A stretch of DNA of 64,000 nucleotides from Thalassospira sp. ER-Se-21-Dark (GTDB taxonomy: Bacteria; Pseudomonadota; Alphaproteobacteria; Rhodospirillales; Thalassospiraceae): positions 1,014,575 through 1,078,574 of the forward strand of contig NZ_VDEZ01000002.1 of NCBI RefSeq assembly GCF_017922435.1. The letters are read 5' to 3'. Positions 25,512-34,355 of this stretch are shown piece by piece. How positions within the stretch are numbered: position 1 is the first letter of the stretch; each line of letters starts with the position of its first letter. The translations under genes and the position numbers were made by a program. Below the pieces are notes generated by a model. It saw only the letters and a list, made by a program, of their open reading frames with translations. It had not been told where the DNA came from and searched no databases.

Positions 25512-26456
25512 ATGCGCAACACCATCCCGATCTACAAGCTTTATGGCGAACGCGATGCGGCAAGCAGCCCCCGCGCACGTGATGGCTATGATCTGGACAC
25601 TGTTCCCGCATCCGATCCGCAACCCGTCACCGAACCGGAATTCTTTCATCTTGAAAGCATCCCGGAACGATCGCGCCTGCATGACCTGCACATCAAACCG
25701 CACCGCCATACCAACCTGTTTCAGCTGCTGTATATCACCCATGGCACGGCCGAGATCAGCTTTGATGATCAACATCTGACCATGCAGGCAGGCCAGCTGA
25801 TCACCGTGCCGCCCGGAACCGTGCATGGCTTCAAATTCAGTGATGATATTGATGGCTGGGTGATCTCACTGACTGATTATCACCTGCAGGAAATTCTAAG
25901 CCCCGCGCCCAAACTCCTCGCCCGGCTCGATCAGGCGATCTGCGTTGATACGCGGTCATCCTCTGGCGATGCCAACAGCCCGACTGATTTCCTGATATCG
26001 CAACTCGCTCAGGAATATTACAGCCACAATACCGGACGACTGTTTGCGCTGCGTCATATTCTGGGATTGCTGTTGCTTGGCATCGGACGCACCGTGCCGC
26101 AGGATCATTCGGCACGGCTTTCGAGGCAGGAACAAAAGGCCGAAAAGTTCCGCAAGTTTCAGGCGCTCGTCGAAACGTTCTATAAGCAACACAAATCGCT
26201 TGATTTCTATGCCCGTGAAATTGGCGTCACCACGACCCAGCTTAACCGCATCGCCAAGGACATCTATGGCATGACCGCAAGCGAGGTGGTGCAAAACCGC
26301 CTGATGCTGGAAGCCAAGCGGACCCTGATCTATACCGACATCGCCATTCAACAGATCGGAGATAGTCTGGGCTTTCGCGATGCCGGGTATTTTTCGCGCT
26401 TCTTTACCAAAAAGGCCGGGGTATCCCCGGCCCGTTTCCGGCAAAATCAACGCTGA
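25512..26456 (+). CDS. AraC-family regulator, HpaA/PobR-like
   Basis: A 314-residue protein. The N-terminus IPIYKLYGE and the cupin segment HKPHRHTNLFQ-like (PHRHTNLFQLLYITHG) with VPPGTVHGFKF are typical of AraC regulators of 4-hydroxyphenylacetate and 4-hydroxybenzoate genes (HpaA, PobC). The C-terminal pair of HTH motifs covers about residues 215-312: SLDFYAREIGVTTTQLNRIA and QQIGDSLGFRDAGYFSRFF. It sits after the pca/TRAP block. pobA, an obvious target, is 21 kb away and carries a direct repeat suited to an AraC protein. Target assignment is inference. Confidence 0.85.
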   Translation: MRNTIPIYKLYGERDAASSPRARDGYDLDTVPASDPQPVTEPEFFHLESIPERSRLHDLHIKPHRHTNLFQLLYITHGTAEISFDDQHLTMQAGQLITVPPGTVHGFKFSDDIDGWVISLTDYHLQEILSPAPKLLARLDQAICVDTRSSSGDANSPTDFLISQLAQEYYSHNTGRLFALRHILGLLLLGIGRTVPQDHSARLSRQEQKAEKFRKFQALVETFYKQHKSLDFYAREIGVTTTQLNRIAKDIYGMTASEVVQNRLMLEAKRTLIYTDIAIQQIGDSLGFRDAGYFSRFFTKKAGVSPARFRQNQR

Positions 26457-26477
26457 TTGATGTGAAGCACTACGGCC

Positions 26478-26936
26478 CTATAGCCAGCCACCGGTCCCGC
26501 TCAGGTGCGCGGGCAAATCATTTAACGGCAGCTTGGTCAAATCCTTGGTAATTTCACCCTCAAGCGCCTGTTTGACCGGTTTTGGCATTTTCTGTCGGAT
26601 CTCCCCCATAATTTTCGGCGGCGCGACGACAATCAGATTGTCGAACTTTCCGTCATTGCGCTTGTCTGTCAGGTACGACATGACGTCGTCGACAAATTCG
26701 ACCTGTGCATGCTCGTGGGGGTCTGTGCTTGGTGGCATGGCATGACGTTGCTGATTGCCGCCGGGATTGGCGAACCCGCGACCGGGTTTGTCGCTCGCGA
26801 TCTCCGAACTGGACCGGTTATCGGCAATCATTTCATGAACAGTTTCCAGATGACGTTCACCTTCGTTGGTGTTGACGGCAATCACATATGCACGACCACC
26901 GTCAGCCACGAGGATCCATTGGTTCTTATGGGGCAT
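26478..26936 (-). CDS. Host-attachment family protein (Host_attach)
   Basis: About 152 residues from ATG 26936 (CAGG about eight bases upstream); the frame runs further upstream but without family similarity. It begins NQWILVADGGRAYVIAVN, and has a polar middle (SSEIASDKPGRGFANPGGNQ) and FDNLIVVAPPKIMGEIRQ, the conserved core of the family first tied to Agrobacterium attachment to plant cells. The fold resembles eRF1 domain 1/baeRF proteins, so a ribosome-linked role is also possible. It is a monocistronic unit. Confidence 0.83.
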   Translation of the reverse strand: MPHKNQWILVADGGRAYVIAVNTNEGERHLETVHEMIADNRSSSEIASDKPGRGFANPGGNQQRHAMPPSTDPHEHAQVEFVDDVMSYLTDKRNDGKFDNLIVVAPPKIMGEIRQKMPKPVKQALEGEITKDLTKLPLNDLPAHLSGTGGWL

Positions 26937-27063
26937 TTCAAACCTGCCATTCGTTGTTGCAGATACCCTTCCAACGCCAGCAAAACCGATGATGTTCCAT
27001 AGTACCCGCCCCATATGTGAAAAGAAACGGGAGTTCGCCGCCCCGGCTTCGCCGTGATCAGCC

Positions 27064-27555
27064 CTAAGCTGCCGGGCTTCGCAACGTATCAAGGGTCAGC
27101 CACATGCGCACCTGATCCACCACCCGACCAGACCGCGTTTTCCAGCCCTTGGCAATGAGTTTTTCCTCGCCAAACCCGACCTTGCGATACAGATTAAGCG
27201 CGTTGTCATTACCATCGACAACATTCAGCCACAGCTTTTCATAGTCGGGCATTTGCGCAATTTTGGCAGCTAAGCTTGATAAGGCCGCCTTGCCAAAGCC
27301 CTGCCCGCGCTCAAACACCCCAAACTCATCGACCTTGGGCAGGCGTGTCGCCATCTCGGTCATATAGACATAGGCAACCGCCTTTTGATCGACGCGAAAC
27401 ACCCAAAGGGCTGTTTCGTTTGATCCGGCCAGTGCCGCGCTCAGGGCATCATCAGGCACGCGCGCAATCGCGTCATAAAACTGCGCATCTTCCATCATCT
27501 CGCGAATGCGCAAAAGTTCTTCATCCGTTGGCGTTTGCCAGGTTCCGGTAATCAT
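27064..27555 (-). CDS. GNAT family N-acetyltransferase
   Basis: A 163-residue single GNAT domain: KVDEFGVFERGQGFGKAALS is the acetyl-CoA loop, preceded by strands AYVYMTEMAT and followed by LWLNVVDGNDNALNLYRKVG and a short C-terminal strand. The substrate is unknown. It is divergent from the flavoprotein gene, with a 177-bp gap that shows no further gene. Confidence 0.85.
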   Translation of the reverse strand: MITGTWQTPTDEELLRIREMMEDAQFYDAIARVPDDALSAALAGSNETALWVFRVDQKAVAYVYMTEMATRLPKVDEFGVFERGQGFGKAALSSLAAKIAQMPDYEKLWLNVVDGNDNALNLYRKVGFGEEKLIAKGWKTRSGRVVDQVRMWLTLDTLRSPAA

Positions 27556-27732
27556 GGCTGTGGTCCTGATGGGCTGGTGGTGGCGTTACAAGATGGCAGT
27601 GGTAAACAGCGAGCTCTGTGCGGTCAAGCACCACGAACCCGGCCACAACATCCCATCGGACGCCGGACAAATTGCCAATATCGGCCAAAGCCGCTAAAAC
27701 CAGCCGATATCAACCCGCACCAAAGGCCGCAC

Positions 27733-28995
27733 ATGCCAAGCCCGACACCGAATGCACAAAATGCACCGCACACCCGCCCTGCCCCGAATGGCAAAACCGC
27801 CATGGTGATCGGTGCCGGTCCGGCGGGCCTGATGGCGGCCGAACGGCTGGCAGGTGATGGATATGCGGTGACAATTTATGAAGGCATGCCAAGTGCCGGG
27901 CGCAAGTTCCTGATGGCCGGGAAATCAGGGCTGAACATCACGCACAGCGAAGATCTTGAAACCTTCCTTTCACGCTATGGCACGTCACGCGCCCGCCTCG
28001 AACCGCACCTGCGCAAATTCGGCCCCGATCAAATCCGCGAATGGTGTGCTGGACTGGGCGTTGAAACCTTTGTCGGCTCCTCTGGCCGGGTCTTCCCGAC
28101 CGCGATGAAGGCAAGCCCGCTTCTGCGTGCATGGCTCAGACGTCTGGATGGCTTGGGCTGCAAAATCCACTATCGCCACTATTGGACCGGCTGGAACGCC
28201 GATGATTGGGCCGTTTTCAAAACGCCCGATGGCGAGGTTACCGCCACCGCCGACATCACCATTCTGGCCCTTGGCGGCGGCAGTTGGAAACGTCTGGGAT
28301 CAGACGGAAAATGGATGGAAATCCTGCTTAACGCCGGGATCAAGTGCAACCCGTTCAAACCGGCCAATTGCGGCTTTGAACTCGACTGGACCGACCATCT
28401 GATCGACAAATGCGCCGGATCGCCGGTCAAGGCCGTGACGCTGACCTGTGGCGATCAGACGGTCCGCGGCGAGTTCGTGATTTCCAAAACCGGCATCGAA
28501 GGCAGTGCGGTCTACGCCATCTCGGCCACGCTCCGTGATCAATGGCTTGAAACCGGCATCGGAACCCTGACGCTTGACCTCTGCCCCGACCGCACGCTGG
28601 ATGACGTCACCAAGCGCCTGTCAAAACCGCGCGGCAAAAACTCAATCGGCAATCACCTGCGCAAAACGCTTGGCCTTGACGCCACCAAAACAGCGCTGAT
28701 TTTCGAAGTCACCCCGCGCGAAACCCTGAACGATCCGGCCCAACTCGCCACCGCCATCAAGAACCTGCCCCTGAAGATCAAAAAGCCCCGTCCACTGGAC
28801 GAGGCCATCAGCACCGCAGGCGGTGTCGCTTGGGAAGAACTGGACGAAAATTTCCAACTCATCCAACGCCCCGACACCTACTGCCTCGGCGAGATGGTCG
28901 ATTGGGAAGCGCCTACTGGGGGGTATTTGTTGAGTGGGTGTTTATCTTTTAACTTACAATTGGGCCTATCAAAGACATTACTGAAGCACGATTAA
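27733..28995 (+). CDS. BaiN/HI0933-type flavoprotein with replaced C-terminus
   Basis: A 420-residue frame from ATG 27733. The Rossmann motif VIGAGPAGLMAAERLAGDGY, FLMAGKSGLNITHSED and WVxSSGRVFP-like VGSSGRVFPTAMKAS identify the TIGR03862/HI0933 family of FAD proteins. The family's closing motif is present up to DWEAPTGGYLLSGC (Cys at 28939-28941). The expected A-T/S-G-R-x-A-G helix is then replaced by LSFNLQLGLSKTLLKHD, which is encoded in AT-rich DNA that also encodes the end of the convergent ATPase. The sequence therefore switches at about 28942, so the gene was cut at its 3' end by the insertion. FAD binding by the protein may be weakened. Confidence 0.82.
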   Translation: MPSPTPNAQNAPHTRPAPNGKTAMVIGAGPAGLMAAERLAGDGYAVTIYEGMPSAGRKFLMAGKSGLNITHSEDLETFLSRYGTSRARLEPHLRKFGPDQIREWCAGLGVETFVGSSGRVFPTAMKASPLLRAWLRRLDGLGCKIHYRHYWTGWNADDWAVFKTPDGEVTATADITILALGGGSWKRLGSDGKWMEILLNAGIKCNPFKPANCGFELDWTDHLIDKCAGSPVKAVTLTCGDQTVRGEFVISKTGIEGSAVYAISATLRDQWLETGIGTLTLDLCPDRTLDDVTKRLSKPRGKNSIGNHLRKTLGLDATKTALIFEVTPRETLNDPAQLATAIKNLPLKIKKPRPLDEAISTAGGVAWEELDENFQLIQRPDTYCLGEMVDWEAPTGGYLLSGCLSFNLQLGLSKTLLKHD

Positions 28996-30466
28996 GTTTG
29001 AAGTACTCCATTGCAAACAAGGAGCACAAATCATCCATAACGGTATCTTTTCTTTTTCCCACAGCTCGCGACAGATATTCTACGTAACCTGACAATTCGG
29101 CTTTGCACAATTCTCTGACTTGCGCAGGAGTTTTTCCGGTTCGGTCTGGATTGCTGACACTAAGTTGAATGTGGTGGTCTTGGTACCTTTCCCTAATTGC
29201 CTTAATTAAGATTCGTTCGTTTGCCTTTGAACTTACAAACTCAACAATGCCAACCTCTGGGGTCCAGGGTAGAAATCCAATCCTATCAGCAAGCTTCTTA
29301 TACTTCTCCAACTTTTGATAGTTTTCATTGTTCTTCCAATTTTCCAATGCTTCTTCTTCGACATCTTTATCGAGAAGCGCATAAGTCGAGGTTGATGGAG
29401 ATAGCAAAGAGTCACTATTGCTGAGGAAGTTAATCACTTCAGAAAACCCACCAATAGGGCATACCTTTACCGATGGTGCCCGTTCAAGATTTGGATACTT
29501 TTCTGAAACTACTAGAGATCCAAGTTGGCGCACAATTGCCCTTGCAACCTCGTCTTCGACATATATCGCAAAGTCTGGACTAGCCTCTTCGCCCACGGTT
29601 AAGCTTCCAAGTGCATACGTAGGGAAACATTCACTGACGACCGATACTTTGCCATGGTCCTCTCGTTGTAAGAAAATGATCTTTTTTCTATGAGCCCTTT
29701 TTAAGAGAGTTACAGAATGGGTAGAAAAGATAACGGTTAAGTTCTTTTTTTCGGCAATCTCTTTTATGAATTCGAACAGATGAGACTGAGCACTAGGATG
29801 CAATGCCATTTCCAGTTCATCGATCAAAACCAATGAATTAGACTTACACTCTAATATCTTTTCGACCAAGCTGAGGACACATAACTCGCCCAAACTGAAC
29901 TGCTTTTCAGAGTGATAGTTATTGCCGACTTTCAAGACATAAGCTGTCTTTCTCCCACCTTGTGAGAGGTTCACTTTTCTCAACTGTTCGAACTTGTCGG
30001 TATTCAAGATGTAGTTAACGTAACCGATCAAGTCTTTTCGAACGGATATCAACTTTTTGGGCTCAAAGTCTTCCGGCCGTGGAGTTATGCGCTCTGCAGT
30101 TGCACCAACATAAATCACGTTAGGAAACCCAAACTTCCTCAGGATTTCGCTATTCTTCCGGGGCCTCGGCGACCATCGAGATCCACTATACCCGTAAGTG
30201 ACTGATTGCTTGCCAACAGAATAAGTAATTGAAGAATCTGAGTAGTTATCTAGCCGGTCCGACTCTTTGGAAGAAGGGAAGTGAACTGGGAATGCAGTTG
30301 ATGAACCAATTCTTCTAAGGCACCCCAACAAAGTTGTCTTTCCAGCCCCATTTTCCCCAGCAAGCAGCCAAACTCCCTTACCTGGCAACTCAAACTCTAA
30401 AGACGAGACGTTCTTCAAATTCTTAATCGAAATCTTCTTCACGCGAACTGTCCCTGATAAAAACAT
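28949..30466 (-). CDS. OLD-like ABC-ATPase with C-terminal TOPRIM (probable defence nuclease)
   Basis: About 505 residues from ATG 30466; a GTG at 30442 (VKKISIKNLKN, AGGG upstream) is an equally good start and the frame also reaches a TTG at 30496. Walker A LLAGENGAGKTTLL, signature-like FSLGELCVLSL, Walker B LVLIDELEMALHPSAQ and H-loop STHSVTLLKRAH define an SMC/OLD-type ATPase. After it come FAIYVEDEVARAIVRQL and TYALLDKDVEEEA, the Glu and Asp-x-Asp of a TOPRIM nuclease. Such proteins act alone or in phage-defence systems (OLD, GajA, retron effectors). No partner gene is adjacent. The gene is much richer in AT than its neighbours and has cut the flavoprotein gene, so it is recently acquired. 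Confidence 0.83.
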   Translation of the reverse strand: MFLSGTVRVKKISIKNLKNVSSLEFELPGKGVWLLAGENGAGKTTLLGCLRRIGSSTAFPVHFPSSKESDRLDNYSDSSITYSVGKQSVTYGYSGSRWSPRPRKNSEILRKFGFPNVIYVGATAERITPRPEDFEPKKLISVRKDLIGYVNYILNTDKFEQLRKVNLSQGGRKTAYVLKVGNNYHSEKQFSLGELCVLSLVEKILECKSNSLVLIDELEMALHPSAQSHLFEFIKEIAEKKNLTVIFSTHSVTLLKRAHRKKIIFLQREDHGKVSVVSECFPTYALGSLTVGEEASPDFAIYVEDEVARAIVRQLGSLVVSEKYPNLERAPSVKVCPIGGFSEVINFLSNSDSLLSPSTSTYALLDKDVEEEALENWKNNENYQKLEKYKKLADRIGFLPWTPEVGIVEFVSSKANERILIKAIRERYQDHHIQLSVSNPDRTGKTPAQVRELCKAELSGYVEYLSRAVGKRKDTVMDDLCSLFAMEYFKLNRASVMSLIGPIVS

Positions 30467-30611
30467 CTCATCGCTTAATTGATCAATAACAATCAAACAC
30501 CATCAAAACGAGTAAATCATCTCTTGAGTTGGTCGTCAATTTGCATTGATTTTGTCCATATGCACTAATACCAGCATCAAAAGTGCAAAAACAAAAACAG
30601 CGAGGTGAGCC

Positions 30612-31283
30612 ATGACGGGTGCCAGTGATGGCAATTCCAGAGGTACGGATATTTCCGATAGCGCATCGGATCTGACGCGCATGACCGATGCCGATCCGCA
30701 AGCCCTTGCCGCCTATTACGACAAATGGGCTGAAAGCTATGATGCGGATTTGCCCAAGATGGGCTATGACGCGCCCAAGCGGGCGGCGGCGATCATGGTT
30801 GAGCACGGGGTTCCGTTTGATGCGCCGGTTCTCGATGCCGGATGTGGCACCGGATTGACGGGGTTGGAGCTTTCAAGGGCTGGGTATACCGACATCACCG
30901 GTATTGATCTGTCGCTGGAATCCCTGCAGGCGGCTGAGGCCAAGGGCGTTTATCGCCACCTTAAAAAGCGCGACATGAACAAGACGCTGGCCTTTGGCGA
31001 CAATGGTTTTGCCGCCGTTCAGTGCATCGGCACGCTGACCTATGTACGAGAAACCCGGCAGCTGTTTTCGGAATTTTGCCGGGTCGTTAAGCCCGGCGGA
31101 ATTGTGTGTTTTACCCAGCGTACAGACCTTTATGACGATGATTTCATCAAGGCCATTCAGGCGACCACCAAGGCCAGGAAATGGGAACTGATTTCCCATT
31201 CTGATCCCATGCCCTACCTGCCCAACCACGAAGATTTCGCCGACAAGAAACACATTTTCTATGATGTGTACCGGGTGAAATAG
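30612..31283 (+). CDS. Class I SAM-dependent methyltransferase
   Basis: A 223-residue methyltransferase: motif I VLDAGCGTGLTGLELSRAGY, the acidic end of strand 2 in ITGIDLSLESLQAAEA, and FCRVVKPGGIVCFT. The layout YYDKWAESYDADLPKMGYDA before motif I is that of the Williams-Beuren (METTL27)-like group. The substrate is unknown. It starts at ATG 30612 with GCGAGGTGAG upstream. Base composition returns to the local norm here, so the AT-rich insert ends between about 30470 and 30600. Confidence 0.85.
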   Translation: MTGASDGNSRGTDISDSASDLTRMTDADPQALAAYYDKWAESYDADLPKMGYDAPKRAAAIMVEHGVPFDAPVLDAGCGTGLTGLELSRAGYTDITGIDLSLESLQAAEAKGVYRHLKKRDMNKTLAFGDNGFAAVQCIGTLTYVRETRQLFSEFCRVVKPGGIVCFTQRTDLYDDDFIKAIQATTKARKWELISHSDPMPYLPNHEDFADKKHIFYDVYRVK

Positions 31284-31370
31284 AGGTTATCTAACAATCA
31301 CTTGCGCCTAACGCGCCTCCCACCAGAGCTACTCCTGAAACACCACATGCGATTAATTCGCAACTTTATA

Positions 31371-31412
31371 GTTGACAACATCAACCATATTTATATAGTT
31401 GATATAGTCAAC
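31371..31412 (+). promoter_or_regulatory. Promoter overlapped by two GTTGA-N5-TCAAC operators
   Basis: A near-consensus promoter, TTGACA (31372-31377), 16 bp, TATAGT (31394-31399), is overlaid by two 15-bp inverted repeats GTTGA-N5-TCAAC at 31371-31385 and 31398-31412, 27 bp apart. One covers the -35 box and the other the -10 end. This is an arrangement for repression, most likely by the MarR protein encoded two genes downstream. Confidence 0.72.
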
Positions 31413-31520
31413 CATATGCCGTTTAGCACCGCTCCCAAAAGCGCCCCACGCTTTGCCGACGCAACGACATGCTCAAGGCCCTACGCCCCCTCGCGCACCA
31501 ATAAGAAAAGAGATTGCCCC

Positions 31521-32942
31521 ATGCCGATCCCTCATATCCGCCGTCTTAAGATATCCCCCGAAGTTCACCCGGACGGGCTGCCCAAACCCCGGCGTATTTA
31601 TGCTGCCCTCGCCCTTTTGATCACGGTCATGATGGCGGTGCTGGATGGCACCATCATGAATGTCGCCCTGCCCGCCATCGCCCATGATCAGGGCGCAACA
31701 CCCGCACACGCGATCTGGGTAATTACGGCGTATCAGCTGGCCATCGTGGTGGCCCTGTTGCCGTTTTCAGCCCTTGGCGAAGCCATCGGCTTTCGCAAGG
31801 TTTATCTGAGTGGTGTTGCCCTGTTCGGGGTGGCATCCGCCCTGTGTGCGATGGCCCCGACGATCGAGCTTCTGACGGCTGCACGTGTGTTGCAGGGCCT
31901 TGGGGCTGCTGCGATCATGAGCATCAATGCCGCCATCATGCGCCATGTTTTCCCGCATGCAAAACTGGGGCAGGCGATTGGCTGGATCGCGATGACAGTG
32001 TCGGTATCCGCCGCCGCCGGACCCACCATTGCATCCGCCATCATGGCGGTTGCCAGTTGGCACTGGCTGTTTTTGATCAACCTGCCGATATCGGTGATTT
32101 CGGTCGCGATGGGCTATTTCAGCCTGCCGTTCAATACGCCAAGCCGGGCCCGGTTTGATTTCATCAGTGCGTTTTTGAATGTGCTGACCTTTGGTGGGCT
32201 GGTCGCAGCCCTTGGCAATATGGGTATTGAAAGCAACCCGATCCTGATCGCCGGCCAGTTTGCCGTATCGTTCATCGCCGGAGTGTTTCTGGTGCATCGC
32301 CAATTGTCGCGCACGCGCCCGATGCTGCCGCTTGATCTGTTGAAAATTCCGGTCTTTGCCTGCTCCATCGGGTCCTCTGTCACTGGTTTTTGTGCACAGA
32401 TGATTGCGTTCGTCACCCTGCCGTTCTATTTCCACGATGTGTTGGGATATAGCGCAACCATGACCGGTCTTTTGATGACGCCATGGCCGGTGGCGACCGC
32501 GATCATTGCCCCGATTGCCGGGCGGATGGCCGACAGGTTTTCGCCGATCCGTCTGACCGGGATTGGTATGGCGGTCTTTGCCATCGGGCTGTATGGCACA
32601 ACACTGGCCGCCGATGCCGGTGGCTTGGCGCCGATCATTGCCGCCCTTGCGCTTTGTGGGGCCGGGTTTGGACTGTTTCAGGCGCCCAATAACCGCCTGA
32701 TGTTGACCAGTGCGCCGCGTGAACGCTCTGGCGGGGCAAGCGGGCTTTTGTCCACCGCGCGCCTGACCGGCCAGTCGGTTGGTGCGGCCCTTGCAGCCAT
32801 TCTGATTGGTACCGGTGGTGGCTTTGACCTTGCGACCATTATGGTTGTCGCCAGTGGCTCGGCCGTTATTTCCGCCATCATTTGCGAAGGACGCCGCCAT
32901 GCCCTTCGTTCCGGCTTGATTGCCAGCCCGGCTGGCCTGTGA
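31521..32942 (+). CDS. DHA2-family MFS drug exporter (EmrB/QacA type)
   Basis: About 473 residues from ATG 31521 (AAGAGA upstream; the frame is open further upstream through the operator, which excludes it). There are 14 predicted transmembrane segments. DHA2 motif C is present (LDGTIMNVALPAIA), with WVITAYQLAIV and FRKVYLSGVALFGVAS. Proton-driven export of a toxic organic compound is the family role. First gene of an operon with a MarR regulator (17 bp apart) and a siderophore-interacting protein, under a doubly palindromic promoter. Confidence 0.88.
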   Translation: MPIPHIRRLKISPEVHPDGLPKPRRIYAALALLITVMMAVLDGTIMNVALPAIAHDQGATPAHAIWVITAYQLAIVVALLPFSALGEAIGFRKVYLSGVALFGVASALCAMAPTIELLTAARVLQGLGAAAIMSINAAIMRHVFPHAKLGQAIGWIAMTVSVSAAAGPTIASAIMAVASWHWLFLINLPISVISVAMGYFSLPFNTPSRARFDFISAFLNVLTFGGLVAALGNMGIESNPILIAGQFAVSFIAGVFLVHRQLSRTRPMLPLDLLKIPVFACSIGSSVTGFCAQMIAFVTLPFYFHDVLGYSATMTGLLMTPWPVATAIIAPIAGRMADRFSPIRLTGIGMAVFAIGLYGTTLAADAGGLAPIIAALALCGAGFGLFQAPNNRLMLTSAPRERSGGASGLLSTARLTGQSVGAALAAILIGTGGGFDLATIMVVASGSAVISAIICEGRRHALRSGLIASPAGL

Positions 32943-32958
32943 GGAAGAAACGATTGCC

Positions 32959-33465
32959 ATGACCGAAGAAGATCAGGTCCACGTTCCGGGTGAAACCCTG
33001 CATCGGTTGGTGCATGCCTATAAACGCAGACTGATGCATGCGATGCAGGCTGCAAGCATGCCGATGCCGATCTCGCACAAGCGGGTGATGAAATGGATTG
33101 TCAAAATCCCCGGCATCACTGCCCAGCAAATGGCCGAAAAATCCGGTCAGGACAAAGGCCGGATCACGCGGCTTTTAAAAGAACTTGAAAATGACGGGCT
33201 GATTGAACGCTGCCCGCACCCCGAAGATCGACGGAGCCAAACCCTGCATTTGACGGCCGCCGGCAGCGCAAAAATGGAAGATTTCCGCGCTGTTGAAAAA
33301 GAAGTCAGGTCCCGAATGACCAGCGGCCTTACGCCACAGCAGATCCATGATTTTGTCGAGATCGCCAATCTGATGTCCGACAATCTGGAAACCCACAAAT
33401 GCAAGAAACTGGACTTTGCGGGCGACAGCCCCCCAAGCACCAGGGACCAAGGAGTGAAGAAATGA
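32959..33465 (+). CDS. MarR-family transcriptional regulator
   Basis: A 168-residue winged-helix protein from ATG 32959 (GAGGAAG upstream). The DNA-binding part reads ITAQQMAEKSGQDKGRITRLLKELENDGLIERCPHPEDRRSQ, with the wing D-R-R. It should bind the GTTGA-N5-TCAAC sites in front of the operon and lift repression upon binding of a small ligand. Its stop overlaps the next start (ATGA). Confidence 0.88.
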   Translation: MTEEDQVHVPGETLHRLVHAYKRRLMHAMQAASMPMPISHKRVMKWIVKIPGITAQQMAEKSGQDKGRITRLLKELENDGLIERCPHPEDRRSQTLHLTAAGSAKMEDFRAVEKEVRSRMTSGLTPQQIHDFVEIANLMSDNLETHKCKKLDFAGDSPPSTRDQGVKK

Positions 33466-34277
33466 GTAAACCTTCCCCACGCGATCTGACCGTGATCAGA
33501 AAGGGATACGTCACGCCCAATATGCTGCGCGTTACCCTTGGCGGTGACGGCATGAAGGACTTTCCAGAGGATCAGGAAAGTGCCTATGTCAAACTGATGT
33601 TCCCGATTGAAGGCGACGACAAAGGCCGCGTTTTGCGCCGGACCTATACCGTGCGTCATGATCGCGTGACCGATCAGGGCCGCGAAATCGATATCGATTT
33701 CGTCATGCATGGTGCCGGTGATGATGATCATGATGATGATGATCATGGTGCAGACAGTCATGACCATGGCGGCCCGGCATCAAACTGGGCGGTGAATTGC
33801 CAGCCCGGCGATGTGATCACCATCGGGGGCCCCGGCCCGAAAAAACTGGTTGATCCGACCGCCGACTGGTTCCTGATTGTTGGTGATATGACGGCCTTGC
33901 CCGCCGTATCGGTCAATCTGGAAACCCTGCCCGATAACGCACGCGGCTACGCCGTGATCGAAGTCCGGTCCGAGGCCGACATGCAGGATTTGAAAAAACC
34001 CGACAACGTGACTATTGAGTGGGTGATCAATCCGCGTCCGGGCGAACAGAACACGGTCCTGAGTGATGTGGTCAAACGCATCCCCTGGCACGCAACCGGT
34101 CGCCTTTCGGTCTGGGCAGCGTGCGAATTTACCTCGATGCGGGAATTGCGCAGCTACTTCCGCGAGGAACGCGGCCTTGGCAAGGATGATCTTTATATCT
34201 CAAGCTATTGGAAGCTTGGCATGAATGAAGACACCCACAAGGTGATCAAGTCCGAGGATGCCAAAACGGCGGCCTGA
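33462..34277 (+). CDS. Siderophore-interacting protein (ViuB-like FAD reductase) with His/Asp-rich insert
   Basis: A 271-residue FAD-dependent ferric-siderophore reductase: RRTYTVRHDR for FAD binding, DIDFVMHG, PGDVITIGGPGP, LIVGDMTALPAVSVNLETL and SVWAACEFTSMRELRSYFREE, all conserved in the SIP family. Between the usual DFVMHG and PASNWA a segment of about 20 residues made mainly of Asp and His is inserted (33715-33775, from GAT/CAT-rich DNA). This looks like a metal-binding loop and is not part of the standard fold. Placement with an exporter and MarR gene suggests it is co-regulated with efflux rather than with iron uptake. Confidence 0.88.
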   Translation: MSKPSPRDLTVIRKGYVTPNMLRVTLGGDGMKDFPEDQESAYVKLMFPIEGDDKGRVLRRTYTVRHDRVTDQGREIDIDFVMHGAGDDDHDDDDHGADSHDHGGPASNWAVNCQPGDVITIGGPGPKKLVDPTADWFLIVGDMTALPAVSVNLETLPDNARGYAVIEVRSEADMQDLKKPDNVTIEWVINPRPGEQNTVLSDVVKRIPWHATGRLSVWAACEFTSMRELRSYFREERGLGKDDLYISSYWKLGMNEDTHKVIKSEDAKTAA

Positions 34278-34307
34278 TCGGAACACACCACAATCGAACA
34301 AACATTT

Positions 34308-34330
34308 CGGGCCCCTTTGCGGGGCCCGTT
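34308..34330 (+). terminator. Rho-independent terminator
   Basis: CGGGCCCC-TTTGC-GGGGCCCG is followed by TTTGCGTTT. It closes the MFS-MarR-SIP operon. Confidence 0.8.
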
Positions 34331-34355
34331 TGCGTTTGGCGATTGATTGAGCTGT

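Noticed and set aside
31767..32960. 397-codon minus-strand frame opposite the MFS gene
   Set aside because: Low-complexity antisense of hydrophobic codons (many His, Gln, Arg, Gly); not a gene.
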